Counted from the first letter of the stretch, positions 51,441-62,188 are shown. The stretch is DNA of 64,000 nt from Fusobacterium mortiferum ATCC 9817 (GCF_000158195.2 NZ_GL987988.1:391371-455370), one strand, 5' to 3'. Numbers and translations: made by a program. The notes: a model not told the origin generated them from the letters alone.

Positions 51441-53822
51441 ATGAGAGTAGAAAAAGAGGTATTAAGAAAACAAATTGAAAGAAACTTAAAAGTAAGTTTT
51501 GGAAAAGAGCTTGAGGAAGCTAAAGATTTTGAAATTTATAGAGCATTAGGGCAAGCCGTAATGGAAAATATTGCTGATAACTGGTATGACACAGGAAAGC
51601 TTTATGAAAAGCAAAAACAAGCTTTCTATCTATCAGCAGAGTTTTTAATGGGAAGAGCATTAGGAAACAACCTAATCAACCTTGGGATGTTAAAAGAGGT
51701 ACAAGAGCTATTCGACGAATTAGGAATAGACTACAATAAAGTAGAGGATGCTGAAGAGGACTCAGCTTTAGGAAATGGAGGATTAGGAAGACTAGCAGCA
51801 TGTTTCTTAGATTCATTAGCTACTCTTAACCTACCAGGAAAAGGATATGGAATAAGATATAGAAACGGAATATTTAATCAAGAGTTTAGAGATGGATATC
51901 AAATAGAAAAACCAGAAACTTGGTTAAAATATGGAGATGTATGGTCAGTAATGAGACCTGATGATGAAGTAATAGTTACATTTGGAGATGGAAGTGTAAG
52001 AGCTGTTCCTTATGATATGCCAATAATTGGATATGGAACTAATAATATAAATACTTTAAGACTTTGGGAAGCACACTCATTAGTAGACTTAGACTTAGGA
52101 AAATTCAATCAGCAAGACTATCTACATGCAACTCAACAAAAGACTTTAGCTGAAGATATTTCAAGAGTACTATATCCAAATGATTCAACTGATGAAGGTA
52201 AAAAGTTAAGATTAAAACAACAATACTTCTTTGTATCAGCATCATTACAAGATATAGTAAAAAGATATAAAAAAGTTCATGGAAATGATTTTGATAAATT
52301 TGCAGAATTTACAGCTATCCAATTAAATGATACACACCCAGTTATAGCTATTCCAGAATTGATGAGAATATTTATAGATATTGAAGGAATATCTTGGGAA
52401 AAAGCTTGGAGCATAGTAGAGAAAACTTTTGCTTATACTAACCATACAATATTAGCAGAAGCTCTTGAAAAATGGTGGGTAGGATTATATGAGCAAGTTG
52501 TACCAAGAGTTTATCAAATAACTCAAGGAATAGATAACCAATTAAGAGAGTTATTAGAGCAAAAATTCCCTGGAGATAAAGCTAGACAAGATAGAATGAG
52601 AATAATCAATGGAAATATGATTCATATGGCTTGGCTTGCTATCTATGGAAGCCATAAAGTAAATGGGGTTGCTGCTCTACATACTGAAATCTTAAAAAAT
52701 AAAGAATTAAAAGATTGGTATGAATTATATCCAGAAAAATTCTTAAATAAAACAAATGGAATAACACAAAGAAGATGGTTATTACAATCTAACCCACAAT
52801 TAGCTAGTTTAATCACTGAATTAATTGGAGATGCTTGGATAACTGATTTAAGTGAATTAAAAAAATTGGAAGCTTATTTAGATGATGAAAAAGTTTTAAA
52901 AAGAATTTTAGATATAAAACATGAGAAAAAAGTAGAACTTGCAGAGTTTTTAAAGAGAACTCAAGGAATAGAGATAAATCCAGATTCTATCTTTGATGTA
53001 CAAATAAAAAGATTACACGAATACAAAAGACAACTATTAAATATATTCCAAATCATAGGGCTATATAATAAATTAAAATTAAATCCTAGCATGAACTTTA
53101 CTCCAGTAACATATATATTTGGAGCTAAAGCAGCACCTGGATATTTTGTAGCTAAAGGAATAATCAGATTAATAAACGAAGTAGCACAAATGATAAATAA
53201 AGATCCAGATGTAAACTCTAAATTAAAAGTAGTATTTGTAGAAAACTATAGAGTATCAGTGGCACAAAAACTATTCCCAGCAGCAGATATATCTGAACAA
53301 ATTTCAACAGCTGGAAAAGAAGCTTCAGGTACAGGAAATATGAAATTTATGTTAAATGGAGCCTTAACTTTAGGAACTATGGATGGGGCAAATGTTGAGA
53401 TAGTAGAAGAAGCTGGAAAAGAAAATAACTATATCTTTGGACTTACAGTAAAAGAAGTAGAAGAGATGAGAGCAAATGGATATGACCCACATGTTCCATA
53501 TAATTGTGTAGAAGGGCTTAAGAAAATAGTTGATTCTTTAGTAGATGGAACATTCAGTGACTTAGGAAATGGAGTATATGGAACTATTCACAGATCATTA
53601 ATGGAAAATGCTCCTTGGCATCAAGCTGACCAATACTTTGTATTAGAGGATTATGAAGCGTATAGAAGAACTCAACAATTAATCAATAAAGAGTATACTT
53701 TCAGAATGGACTGGGCTAGAAAACAGTTGAAAAATATAGCTAATGCTGGAAAATTCTCATCTGATAGAACTATAAAAGAGTATGCTGAGGAGATTTGGAA
53801 TATTACTCCAGTAAAATTATAA
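51441..53822 (+). CDS. glgP: Glycogen/maltodextrin phosphorylase
   Basis: Phosphorolysis of alpha-1,4 glucan ends to glucose-1-phosphate. 793 residues with the family's AEFLMGRALGNNLINLG, EDSALGNGGLGRLAACFLDS, TNGITQRRW and the PLP lysine Lys635 in EASGTGNMKF, followed by LNGALTLGTMDGANVEI. Placed in an operon with both synthetic (glgBCDA) and degradative (malQ, glgP) genes, giving one regulatory unit for both directions. Confidence 0.97.
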   Translation: MRVEKEVLRKQIERNLKVSFGKELEEAKDFEIYRALGQAVMENIADNWYDTGKLYEKQKQAFYLSAEFLMGRALGNNLINLGMLKEVQELFDELGIDYNKVEDAEEDSALGNGGLGRLAACFLDSLATLNLPGKGYGIRYRNGIFNQEFRDGYQIEKPETWLKYGDVWSVMRPDDEVIVTFGDGSVRAVPYDMPIIGYGTNNINTLRLWEAHSLVDLDLGKFNQQDYLHATQQKTLAEDISRVLYPNDSTDEGKKLRLKQQYFFVSASLQDIVKRYKKVHGNDFDKFAEFTAIQLNDTHPVIAIPELMRIFIDIEGISWEKAWSIVEKTFAYTNHTILAEALEKWWVGLYEQVVPRVYQITQGIDNQLRELLEQKFPGDKARQDRMRIINGNMIHMAWLAIYGSHKVNGVAALHTEILKNKELKDWYELYPEKFLNKTNGITQRRWLLQSNPQLASLITELIGDAWITDLSELKKLEAYLDDEKVLKRILDIKHEKKVELAEFLKRTQGIEINPDSIFDVQIKRLHEYKRQLLNIFQIIGLYNKLKLNPSMNFTPVTYIFGAKAAPGYFVAKGIIRLINEVAQMINKDPDVNSKLKVVFVENYRVSVAQKLFPAADISEQISTAGKEASGTGNMKFMLNGALTLGTMDGANVEIVEEAGKENNYIFGLTVKEVEEMRANGYDPHVPYNCVEGLKKIVDSLVDGTFSDLGNGVYGTIHRSLMENAPWHQADQYFVLEDYEAYRRTQQLINKEYTFRMDWARKQLKNIANAGKFSSDRTIKEYAEEIWNITPVKL

Positions 53823-53844
53823 TAAAACATAGGAGGGGGTAAGA

Positions 53845-55779
53845 TTGGAAAAAGAATTAGATAGATACCTTTTTCATAAAGGAGAACATAGAGAAGCATA
53901 TAGATATATGGGAGCACATTTTGAAGATGACGGTGTCATCTTCAGAGTGTGGGCTCCTAATGCTAGAGCTATTTCAGTAGTTGGAGATTTCAATGGCTGG
54001 AATGGAGATAATCATTTTATGAATAAGATAAACCCAGAGGGAATTTGGGAATTAAAAATACCTGGATTAAAAAAGATGGATTTGTATAAATTTAGAGTGG
54101 AACAAGCAGATGGAAATGTAGTTTTTAAAGCTGATCCTTATGCTTTTTATTCTGAATTAAGACCAAATACAGCATCATTACTTTACGATATACCAAAGTT
54201 TAAATGGACTGATACTAGATGGATGAATAAAAGAATAACAGGGCTTAATAAGCCTATGAATATTTATGAAGTGCATTTAGGTTCATGGAAGAAGAAAGAA
54301 AACGGAGATTTTTTAAATTATAGAGAGATAGCAGAAGAGTTATGTGAATATGTAAAGGATATGAACTATACTCATATAGAAGTAATGCCAATAAATGAGT
54401 ACCCATTAGATGCTTCTTGGGGATATCAAGGTACAGGATATTATTCTGTAACTAGTAGATATGGTTTACCAGAAGATTTTATGTACTTTGTTAACTATAT
54501 GCATAGACATAATATAGGGGTAATCTTAGATTGGGTGCCAGGACATTTTTGTAAAGATGCTCATGGATTGTATAGATTTGATGGAACAGCTACTTATGAA
54601 TATGCAGATGAGAGAATTGGTGAAAATAGAGAATGGGGAACTTGTAATTTTGATTTAACTAGATATGAAGTTCAAAGCTTTTTAATATCTAACGTAAATT
54701 TTTGGTTTAAAGAGTTTCATATAGATGGCGTAAGAATAGATGCTGTAGCAAATATGTTATATCTTCCTAATGTAGATGGACTTACAAATCGTTATGGTGG
54801 AAAAGAAAACTTAGGAGCTGTAGATTTTTTCAAAAAATTTAACAGTGCTATACATGATGATTTTCCTAATTGTGTAGTTATGGCTGAAGATTCAACAGCT
54901 TGGCCAAATGTAACAAAACATGCAGTTGATGGAGGGCTTGGATTTGATAACAAATGGAATATGGGTTGGATGAATGATAGCTTAAAATATTTTGAAGAGG
55001 ATCCGTTATATAGAAAAGATCATCATGGAAAACTTACATTCTCATTTATGTATGCTTTTTCAGAAAACTATGTTTTGCCATTATCACATGATGAGGTAGT
55101 ACATGGGAAAAAATCTATTGTAAATAAGATGCCAGGATTTTTTGGAGCACAACTAGCTAATGTAAGAGCTCTATACTCATATCAAATGCTACATCCAGGA
55201 AAAAAATTGAACTTCATGGGAAATGATTTTGCTCAAGGATTGGAATGGAGATTTTATGAGCAGTTAGAGTGGCAACTTTTAGATAGAGAAGAAAATAAAA
55301 AGGTGCAAGATTACTGTAGAGCTTTAAATAAAATGTATTTAAAAGAAAAAGCTCTTTGGGAAGATAGTTGGGATACTTTTGAATGGATAGAACATGAAAA
55401 TCATAATGGGAATACAATCACATTTTTAAGAAAAACTAAAGATAATAGTGAAAAAATTATAGGGATATTTAATTTCTCTGGGGAGAGCAAAATAGGATAT
55501 AAAATAGGTGTGCCAGAGGATAAAATATATAGAGTAGTTCTAAACAGTGATGATGAAAAATATGGGGGGACAAACTTTAGTAAGAGAAAGAGATATAAGG
55601 CAATAGCTGAGGAATGGAATGGCAGACCTCAACATATTGAAGTAGATATTTGTGGAAACTCTGTTATTTTTCTAAAAGCTGAAGAGAAAAAAATAAAGAC
55701 GGAGGAGGAAGTTAAAGAAGAGAAAAAAGAAAAAACAACTAAAAAAAGAGTAATTAAAACTAAAAAAGAAGAGGTATAA
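53845..55779 (+). CDS. glgB: 1,4-alpha-glucan branching enzyme with lysine-rich tail
   Basis: Introduces alpha-1,6 branches. 644 residues: N-terminal CBM48 ([20 protein letters not shown]), GH13 catalytic domain with Asp299 in [11 protein letters not shown], Glu348 in [10 protein letters not shown] and Asp416 in [10 protein letters not shown]. After the normal end (about residue 612, VIFLKA) come about 30 residues of mostly K and E (from [11 protein letters not shown]), an unusual appendage. Start is TTG 53845 behind AGGAGGGGG. Confidence 0.95.
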   Translation: MEKELDRYLFHKGEHREAYRYMGAHFEDDGVIFRVWAPNARAISVVGDFNGWNGDNHFMNKINPEGIWELKIPGLKKMDLYKFRVEQADGNVVFKADPYAFYSELRPNTASLLYDIPKFKWTDTRWMNKRITGLNKPMNIYEVHLGSWKKKENGDFLNYREIAEELCEYVKDMNYTHIEVMPINEYPLDASWGYQGTGYYSVTSRYGLPEDFMYFVNYMHRHNIGVILDWVPGHFCKDAHGLYRFDGTATYEYADERIGENREWGTCNFDLTRYEVQSFLISNVNFWFKEFHIDGVRIDAVANMLYLPNVDGLTNRYGGKENLGAVDFFKKFNSAIHDDFPNCVVMAEDSTAWPNVTKHAVDGGLGFDNKWNMGWMNDSLKYFEEDPLYRKDHHGKLTFSFMYAFSENYVLPLSHDEVVHGKKSIVNKMPGFFGAQLANVRALYSYQMLHPGKKLNFMGNDFAQGLEWRFYEQLEWQLLDREENKKVQDYCRALNKMYLKEKALWEDSWDTFEWIEHENHNGNTITFLRKTKDNSEKIIGIFNFSGESKIGYKIGVPEDKIYRVVLNSDDEKYGGTNFSKRKRYKAIAEEWNGRPQHIEVDICGNSVIFLKAEEKKIKTEEEVKEEKKEKTTKKRVIKTKKEEV

Positions 55780-55801
55780 AATAAACATTGGGAGGATAGG
55801 T

Positions 55802-56947
55802 ATGAAGAAAAAATATATAATAGCTATGTTACTAGCTGGGGGACAAGGAAGCCGTCTTAAAAAACTTACAGAAAAAATAGCAAAACCAGCTGTTTCATTT
55901 GGTGGAAAATACAGAATAATAGATTTTACATTGAGTAACTGTTCAAACTCTGGTATAGATACTGTAGGAGTACTTACTCAATATGAGCCACATGTATTAA
56001 ATGAGCATATTGGAAATGGTTCACCTTGGGACCTAGATAGAATGAATGGTGGAGTTACAGTATTACAACCTCATACTAAGAAAAATGATGAAGGTGGATG
56101 GTATAAAGGAACAGCTAATGCTATCTATCAAAATATAGCTTTTGTTGATAAATATGAACCAGAACATGTACTTATCTTATCAGGAGACCATATCTATAAA
56201 ATGGACTATGACAAGATGTTAAAATTCCATGTAGAAAAAAATGCAGATGCTACTATAGGAGTATTTAACGTTCCTTTAAAAGATGCACCAAGTTTTGGTA
56301 TAATGAATACTAACGAGGATTTTTCAATCTATGAATTTGAAGAAAAACCAAAAGAGCCAAAAAGCACTTTAGCTTCTATGGGAATATATATATTTAAATG
56401 GAGTGTATTAAAAAAATATCTAATAGAAGATGAAAAAGATCCTAACTCAAGTAATGACTTTGGTAAAAATATTATTCCAAATCTATTAAAAGATAATATG
56501 AAGTTATTTGCTTATCCATTTGAAGGATATTGGAAAGACGTTGGAACAATTGAAAGTTTCTGGGAAGCTCATATGGACTTATTAAAAGAGGATAACGAAT
56601 TAAATTTATTTGATAAAAATTGGAAAATTAACACACGTCAAGGGGTATATCCACCACTATATGTAAGTGATGATGCTAAAGTAATAAACTCTCTTGTAGA
56701 AAAAGGTTGTGAAATAGAGGGAGAAGTTAAAAACTCAGTTATTTTCCCTGGTGTAAAAATTGGAAAAAATAGTAAAGTTTTTAATTCAGTAATAATGTCT
56801 GATACAACAATTGAAGAAAATGTAATTGTAAATAAGGCTATTCTAGCTGAAAATGTATTTGTAGAGAAAAATACAGTAATTGGAGATAATAAAGAGATTG
56901 TTGTAATAGGAAAAGGCGAAATAGTAAAGAGTAATGCTGTAAAATAG
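55802..56947 (+). CDS. glgC: Glucose-1-phosphate adenylyltransferase, catalytic subunit
   Basis: Makes ADP-glucose for glycogen. 381 residues: [16 protein letters not shown] signature, [15 protein letters not shown], the [10 protein letters not shown] metal-binding motif, [12 protein letters not shown] (glucose-1-phosphate binding lysine) and a left-handed helix C-terminus ([16 protein letters not shown], then hexapeptide-like turns). GGGAGG precedes ATG. It pairs with the divergent subunit encoded 21 bp downstream. Confidence 0.97.
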   Translation: MKKKYIIAMLLAGGQGSRLKKLTEKIAKPAVSFGGKYRIIDFTLSNCSNSGIDTVGVLTQYEPHVLNEHIGNGSPWDLDRMNGGVTVLQPHTKKNDEGGWYKGTANAIYQNIAFVDKYEPEHVLILSGDHIYKMDYDKMLKFHVEKNADATIGVFNVPLKDAPSFGIMNTNEDFSIYEFEEKPKEPKSTLASMGIYIFKWSVLKKYLIEDEKDPNSSNDFGKNIIPNLLKDNMKLFAYPFEGYWKDVGTIESFWEAHMDLLKEDNELNLFDKNWKINTRQGVYPPLYVSDDAKVINSLVEKGCEIEGEVKNSVIFPGVKIGKNSKVFNSVIMSDTTIEENVIVNKAILAENVFVEKNTVIGDNKEIVVIGKGEIVKSNAVK

Positions 56948-56968
56948 GGTTTTACAAGGGGAGGAAAT

Positions 56969-58135
56969 ATGCTTAACAATTATATGGCTATAATATTTTT
57001 AGATGAAACATTAGATAATATCAGAGCACTTACTAAGATGAGACCACTTGCTTCTGTACCAGCTGGTGGAACATATAGAATAATTGACTTTTCACTTTCA
57101 AATTTAGTAAATGCTGGAATAAGAAACATAGGAATTTTTGCAGGAAATGAAGATTTAAACTCATTAACTGACCACATTGGAAGAGGAGCAGAGTGGGATT
57201 TAGATAGAAAAAAAGATGGAATATTTATGTTCAAACAAATGGCAGACTCTGCTTATACTACTAACATAAAAAGAGTTAAGAAAAATATGGAATATTTTTT
57301 CCGTAGTAAGCAAGAGAACGTAGTAGTATTAAGTTCTCATATGGTATGCAACTTAGATGTAAAAGATGTTGTGAAAAAACATGAAGCTAGTGGAAAAGAT
57401 ATAACTTTAGTATATAAAAATGTTCACAATGCTAATGAGAGATTTGACAATTGTGACAGTGTAAAAGTAGGAGAAAATGGAGAGATTTTAGGAAGTGGAC
57501 AAAACCTTTTCTTTAAAAAAGATGAGAATATTTCTCTAGAAGCTTTTGTAATGAGTAAAGAGCTTTTAATTAAAATGATTTGTGATGGAATCCAAGAGGG
57601 AGTTTATTATACAGTTAGAGATTTAGTAACTAGAAATATGGGGAGAGTTAGTATAAATGGATATGAATTTAAAGGATATTTAGCTTGTATAAACTCTACT
57701 AAAGAATACTTTGATTTCAATATGGATCTATTGAAAAAAGAGGTTAGAGAAGACCTTTTCAATCCTGAAAGAAGTATCTATACTAAAACAAAAGATACTC
57801 CACCATCATTATTTAGAGAGGGAGCAGAGGTAAATAACAGCCTTGTAGCAAATGGATGTATCTTAAGTGGTACAGTAAGAAACTCTATACTAGCTAGAGG
57901 AGCAGTAGTAGAAGCTGGAGCAATAGTAGAGGACTGTATCCTATTACAAGATTCAGTTGTAAAATCTGGGGCTGTACTTAAAAATATAATTGTAGATAAA
58001 AATAATGTGATAAAATCTAATGAGAAACTAAGTGCTTCTAGAAACTATCCATTAGTAATTGAAAAAAGTATTAAATGGGATGATAAGCACTATAAAAATC
58101 TATTAGCTTATTTAGAAGGAGCTAATAAAGAATAA
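56969..58135 (+). CDS. glgD: Glucose-1-phosphate adenylyltransferase, GlgD-type regulatory subunit
   Basis: 388-residue partner of GlgC as in Firmicutes. It keeps the fold (LASVPAGGTYRIIDFSLSNLVN, hexapeptide tail) but the nucleotide loop GGxGxRL is replaced by FLDETLDNIRALT and the SGDH motif by SSHMVCNLD, so it should be non-catalytic and modulate the GlgC-GlgD complex. AGGGGAGGAAAT precedes ATG. Confidence 0.93.
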   Translation: MLNNYMAIIFLDETLDNIRALTKMRPLASVPAGGTYRIIDFSLSNLVNAGIRNIGIFAGNEDLNSLTDHIGRGAEWDLDRKKDGIFMFKQMADSAYTTNIKRVKKNMEYFFRSKQENVVVLSSHMVCNLDVKDVVKKHEASGKDITLVYKNVHNANERFDNCDSVKVGENGEILGSGQNLFFKKDENISLEAFVMSKELLIKMICDGIQEGVYYTVRDLVTRNMGRVSINGYEFKGYLACINSTKEYFDFNMDLLKKEVREDLFNPERSIYTKTKDTPPSLFREGAEVNNSLVANGCILSGTVRNSILARGAVVEAGAIVEDCILLQDSVVKSGAVLKNIIVDKNNVIKSNEKLSASRNYPLVIEKSIKWDDKHYKNLLAYLEGANKE

Positions 58136-58146
58136 GGAGGAAAAAT

Positions 58147-59526
58147 ATGAAAGTACTTTTTGCTACTGGAGAAGCTTGGCCATTTATAAAAACAGGTGGT
58201 CTAGGGGATGTAGCATACTCACTACCAAAGGCTCTAAAAGAAAAAGGAATAGATGCTAGAGTTATACTTCCAAAGTATGGGCAAATTCCTGAAAAGTATA
58301 GATATAATATGAAGCATCTAGGACATAAAAAAATATGGGCATCACACTATGATGCTTATGTAGGAATAGAGAGTTATGAACTTGAAGGAGTTACTTATTA
58401 TTTTGTAGATAATATGCAATACTTTACAAGAGCTAAAATATATGGAGAGCTAGATGATTGTGAAAGATTTACTTTTTTCACTAAAGCAGTAGTAGAGACT
58501 TTTGATATTACAGGATTTACTCCAGATATTATCCATTGTAATGATTGGCATACAGCTCTTACTCCAATATATCTATTAGAAAGAGGACTTACTAATATAA
58601 AAACAGTCTTCACTATCCATAACTTAAGATTCCAAGGATTTTTCCCTAATCAAGAGATTGAGGAAACACTAGAGATAGATAGAAATAAATATTACCAAGA
58701 AGATGGACTTAAATATTATGATATGATATCTTTCTTAAAAGGTGGAGTAGTTTACTCTGACTATATAACAACAGTTAGTGAAACTTATGCTCAAGAGATA
58801 AAAACTCCAGAGTATGGGGAAGGAATAGATGGACTATTTAGAAAATTTGATTACAAACTAGCTGGAATAGTAAATGGAATAGATGGAAATGTATTTAAGC
58901 TAAGTAACAAACCTAAAAAAGAGATGAAAGCTAAACTACAAAAAGAGTTAGGATTAGAAGTGGACCCAGATGTACCATTAGTAGCAATAATATCAAGACT
59001 TGATAGACAAAAAGGTATTGATATGTTAACTCAAACTTTTGATAGAATGATGAATTTAGGAATTCAATTTGTTTTACTTGGAAGTGGAGAAGCTCACTAT
59101 GAAAACTTCTTTAGATGGAAAGAGAGTCAATATCCTAAAAAAGTTTGTGCTTATATAGGATTTAACCAACCACTATCAATAGATGTATATGAAGGTGCTG
59201 ATATATTCCTAATGCCATCACTATTTGAGCCTTGTGGACTTTCTCAAATGATAGCTATGAGATATGGAACAATACCTCTAGTTAGAGAAACAGGAGGACT
59301 AAAAGATACTGTTACTCCATACAATGAGGTTACTGGTGAAGGAGATGGATTTGGTTTCCAAGAACCTAATGGAGAGGTATTATTGAAGATACTTTCTTAT
59401 GCTATATCTATCTATAAAGATAAAAAGCAATGGGATAATATTATAAAAAATGCTAAGGCTAGAGATAATAGTTGGGATATCTCAGCTGATAAGTATATAG
59501 AAGTTTATAAAAAAATAACTAAATAA
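58147..59526 (+). CDS. glgA: Glycogen synthase (ADP-glucose)
   Basis: GT5 enzyme of 459 residues elongating glycogen from ADP-glucose. N-terminal KTGGLGDV (residues 15-22) binds the donor; HCNDWHTAL, FTIHNLRFQG and the C-terminal PSLFEPCGLSQMIAMRYGT motif are intact. Slightly shorter than the ~477 residues of E. coli GlgA. Last gene of the operon; GGAGG precedes ATG, 11 nt after glgD, and a terminator follows. Confidence 0.97.
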   Translation: MKVLFATGEAWPFIKTGGLGDVAYSLPKALKEKGIDARVILPKYGQIPEKYRYNMKHLGHKKIWASHYDAYVGIESYELEGVTYYFVDNMQYFTRAKIYGELDDCERFTFFTKAVVETFDITGFTPDIIHCNDWHTALTPIYLLERGLTNIKTVFTIHNLRFQGFFPNQEIEETLEIDRNKYYQEDGLKYYDMISFLKGGVVYSDYITTVSETYAQEIKTPEYGEGIDGLFRKFDYKLAGIVNGIDGNVFKLSNKPKKEMKAKLQKELGLEVDPDVPLVAIISRLDRQKGIDMLTQTFDRMMNLGIQFVLLGSGEAHYENFFRWKESQYPKKVCAYIGFNQPLSIDVYEGADIFLMPSLFEPCGLSQMIAMRYGTIPLVRETGGLKDTVTPYNEVTGEGDGFGFQEPNGEVLLKILSYAISIYKDKKQWDNIIKNAKARDNSWDISADKYIEVYKKITK

Positions 59527-59537
59527 AAATCTATAAG

Positions 59538-59598
59538 GGGGCTGTTGATATACTATGATAAAAATGTGTAGTATACACAGCCTCATTTTATATTTTTA
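59538..59598 (+). terminator. Terminator of the glycogen operon
   Basis: GGCTGT (59540-59545) pairs with ACAGCC (59577-59582) and TATACTA (59549-59555) with TAGTATA (59569-59575), followed by ATTTTATATTTTT. Confidence 0.75.
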
Positions 59599-59618
59599 AT
59601 ATGTTTTGGAGAGAAAAA

Positions 59619-60305
59619 ATGAGTAGTAGAAATAGTGAAAAAGTTTTTGAATATTTAAAAGAAAAGATTATGTCTGGAGAATGGAAAGATGGAGAACAGA
59701 TTACTCCAGAGATACAATTAGCAAAAGAGCTAGAAGTGGGAAGAAATGCAGTAAGAGAAGCTATTGAAAAACTTGTGGGGATGAAAGTACTTGTTAAGAA
59801 AAAAGGAAAGGGGACTTTCGTACAATCTAAGCTTATAGATTTAGAGTTTAATAATATGTTAATTAATACAATAATTAATAAGGATGATTATTTAGATATT
59901 TTAGAATTTAGAAAAACTTTTGAGCCAGAAAATATAAAATTATTTATAAGAAATGCAGATGAAAAAGATTATCTTGAATTAAAAAAACTTTATGACGAAA
60001 TGATAAGTAACAAAGATAATAGAGATAAGTTTTCTTATTATGATGCTATGTTTCATAATTTAATAGCTAAAGGAACAAAAAATACTATAATAATAAAGAT
60101 TAGTGACATATTGTCTAATATAATGATAGGACATCAAAAAAAATTAAATTTAATTTTAGGTTCAGACAGTGGAATAAAAGAACATACATTGATTTTAGAG
60201 GCTATATTTGAAAAAGATGAAGACATGGCATATATGTTTATGAGAAAACATATAATGAGAACAATTAAAGATGTTCTACAAGTTAAAAATGGTTTAGAAA
60301 GATAA
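59619..60305 (+). CDS. FadR-type GntR family regulator (FCD domain)
   Basis: 228 residues: GntR winged helix (SGEWKDGEQITPEIQLAKELEVGRNAVREAIEKL, then GKGTFVQ), then an FCD ligand domain (DILEFRKTFEPEN, DAMFHNLIAKGTKN, EHTLILEAI), which usually binds carboxylates or sugar acids. ATG 59619 follows GGAGAG; an in-frame ATG at 59601 precedes that site. It stands between the glycogen operon and the dehydratase it likely regulates. Confidence 0.87.
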   Translation: MSSRNSEKVFEYLKEKIMSGEWKDGEQITPEIQLAKELEVGRNAVREAIEKLVGMKVLVKKKGKGTFVQSKLIDLEFNNMLINTIINKDDYLDILEFRKTFEPENIKLFIRNADEKDYLELKKLYDEMISNKDNRDKFSYYDAMFHNLIAKGTKNTIIIKISDILSNIMIGHQKKLNLILGSDSGIKEHTLILEAIFEKDEDMAYMFMRKHIMRTIKDVLQVKNGLER

Positions 60306-60368
60306 AAGTGTTCTAAAATAGTTAAAAATATTTTTTAAAAAAAAGTTGATAATTTAAAAACAAAATTA

Positions 60369-60397
60369 TTGATTTTTTTTTATTTTTATATTATCAT
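60369..60397 (+). promoter_or_regulatory. Promoter of the dehydratase gene
   Basis: TTGATT (60369-60374) and TATCAT (60392-60397), 17-bp spacer, in a very T-rich stretch. Confidence 0.4.
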
Positions 60398-60417
60398 AAA
60401 TCTATAAACAAAAACAA

Positions 60418-60430
60418 CATGTAGGACAAG
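60418..60430. promoter_or_regulatory. Candidate GntR/FadR-type operator
   Basis: CATGTAGGACAAG contains GT-N3-AC within an imperfect dyad (TGT-AGG-ACA), close to the TnGTnnnACnA consensus of FadR-subfamily regulators. It lies downstream of the promoter, where a bound regulator would block elongation. Confidence 0.35.
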
Positions 60431-60463
60431 TTTAAGTAAAGTTTAATTTTCAAGGGAGGAAAA

Positions 60464-62188
60464 ATGTTAAAAAGTCAAGAGTTAAGAAAAGTAGCACCAG
60501 AAGTAGACCCACTTAGAATAGGAATGGGATGGAAAGTAAAAGATTTAGAAAAACCACAAATAATGATTGAAAGTACATATGGAGATAGTCATCCTGGAAG
60601 TGCTCATCTTTTAGATTTTGTAAAAGAGATAGAAAGAGGAATAAATGAAAATGGAGGAAAGGGAGCAAAATATTTTACAACTGATATTTGTGATGGACAA
60701 GCTCAAGGTCATGATGGAATGAACTATTCTTTAACTTCAAGAGAGTTTATAGCTGATATGATAGAGATACAAGCAGGTGCTACACCTTTTGATGCAGGAG
60801 TTTTTGTAGCAAGCTGTGATAAAGGAATGCCAGCTAATCTTATGGCAGCAGCAAGATTAAATATTCCATCAATAGTTTTTACAGGAGGAATAATGGCAGC
60901 GGGACCTAATATGTTAACATTGGAGCAATTAGGTACTTATAGTGCTAGATTTGAGAGAGGGGAAATTACAAAAGAGGAGTTTTGTTATGCAAAAGAAAAT
61001 GCATGTCCATCATGTGGAGCATGTTCTTTTATGGGGACAGCTTCAACAATGCAAGTTATGGCAGAGGCATTGGGATTAGCTCTTCCTGGAACAGCATTAT
61101 TACCAGCTATCTCTCCAGATTTGATGACAAAAGCTTATGAAGTAGGAGTAAGAGCTTTAGAATTAGCAAAAGAGGGAATTCGTCCATCTGATATACTTAC
61201 AGAAAAAGCATTTGAAAATGCTATAATGGTTCATGCTGCAATAGCAGGTTCATCAAATTCTTTATTACATATTCCAGCAATAGCTCATGAGATTGGAATA
61301 GAATTAGATGCAGAGAAATTTGATAAGATACATAGAGAAATTCCATATATTTTAAATATAAGACCTAGTGGATTTTATCCAGGAGAGTACTTCTATTATG
61401 CAGGAGGAGTACCAGCAATAATGGAAGAAATAAAAGAATTTTTACATCTTGATGTAATGACTGTAACGGGAAAAACATTAGGAGAAAATTTAGAAGAATT
61501 AAAGAAAAATGGATATTATGAAAGATGTTATACTGAATTAGAAAAGCGTAATGTAAAGAAGGAAGATATAATAAAAACTACTACAAATCCAATACAAAAG
61601 CAAGGAGCTCTAGCTATATTAAAAGGAAATCTAGCACCAGAAGGAGCAGTAATAAAACATTCTGCTGTGCCAAAAGAGATGCAAGATGCAGTATTGAAAG
61701 CAAGACCATTTGATAGTGAAGAGGAAGCTATTAAAGCAGTGCTTACTGGAGTAATTCAACCAGGAGATGCAATTATAATAAGATATGAAGGACCAAAGGG
61801 AAGTGGAATGCCAGAGATGTTTTATACAACAGAAGCAATTGCTTCAGACTCAAGAATATCTGCATCAACAGCTTTAATAACAGATGGTAGATTCTCAGGT
61901 GCTACTCGTGGACCAGCTATAGGACATGTTTCTCCAGAAGCTAGTGAAGGAGGACCTATTGCATTAATAGAAAATGAAGATTTAATTAGAATTAATGTAG
62001 CTGAAAGAAAATTAGAAATAATAGGAGTAAAAGGAGAGGAAAAAACTCCAGAAGAAATAGATAAAATATTAAAAGAAAGAAAATCTAGATGGATAAAACC
62101 AGTTCCTAAATATACAAAAGGACCACTAGGAATTTATACAAGATTTGCAGTTTCACCAATGAAAGGTGGATATATAGAGATAAAATAG
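60464..62188 (+). CDS. IlvD/Edd family Fe-S dehydratase
   Basis: 574 residues, cytosolic Fe-S dehydratase of dihydroxy acids or sugar acids. Cysteines in ASCDKGMPANLM (Cys118) and ACPSCGACSFMGTASTM (Cys181, 184, 187) match the cluster ligands of IlvD; an extra Cys76 lies in TTDICDGQAQGHDGM. The N-terminal position that holds the third cluster cysteine in [2Fe-2S] enzymes is Ser here (IESTYGDSHPGS). The C-terminus has GPKGSGMPEM and ITDGRFSGATRGPAIGH. Context (GntR, RpiR, PTS) favours sugar-acid catabolism over valine synthesis; no other ilv genes are near. Confidence 0.88.
   Translation: MLKSQELRKVAPEVDPLRIGMGWKVKDLEKPQIMIESTYGDSHPGSAHLLDFVKEIERGINENGGKGAKYFTTDICDGQAQGHDGMNYSLTSREFIADMIEIQAGATPFDAGVFVASCDKGMPANLMAAARLNIPSIVFTGGIMAAGPNMLTLEQLGTYSARFERGEITKEEFCYAKENACPSCGACSFMGTASTMQVMAEALGLALPGTALLPAISPDLMTKAYEVGVRALELAKEGIRPSDILTEKAFENAIMVHAAIAGSSNSLLHIPAIAHEIGIELDAEKFDKIHREIPYILNIRPSGFYPGEYFYYAGGVPAIMEEIKEFLHLDVMTVTGKTLGENLEELKKNGYYERCYTELEKRNVKKEDIIKTTTNPIQKQGALAILKGNLAPEGAVIKHSAVPKEMQDAVLKARPFDSEEEAIKAVLTGVIQPGDAIIIRYEGPKGSGMPEMFYTTEAIASDSRISASTALITDGRFSGATRGPAIGHVSPEASEGGPIALIENEDLIRINVAERKLEIIGVKGEEKTPEEIDKILKERKSRWIKPVPKYTKGPLGIYTRFAVSPMKGGYIEIK

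Noticed and set aside
60464-62188. Biosynthetic dihydroxy-acid dehydratase ilvD
   Set aside because: Family fits, but with no ilv genes nearby and with PTS and sugar regulators as neighbours I did not assign that symbol.
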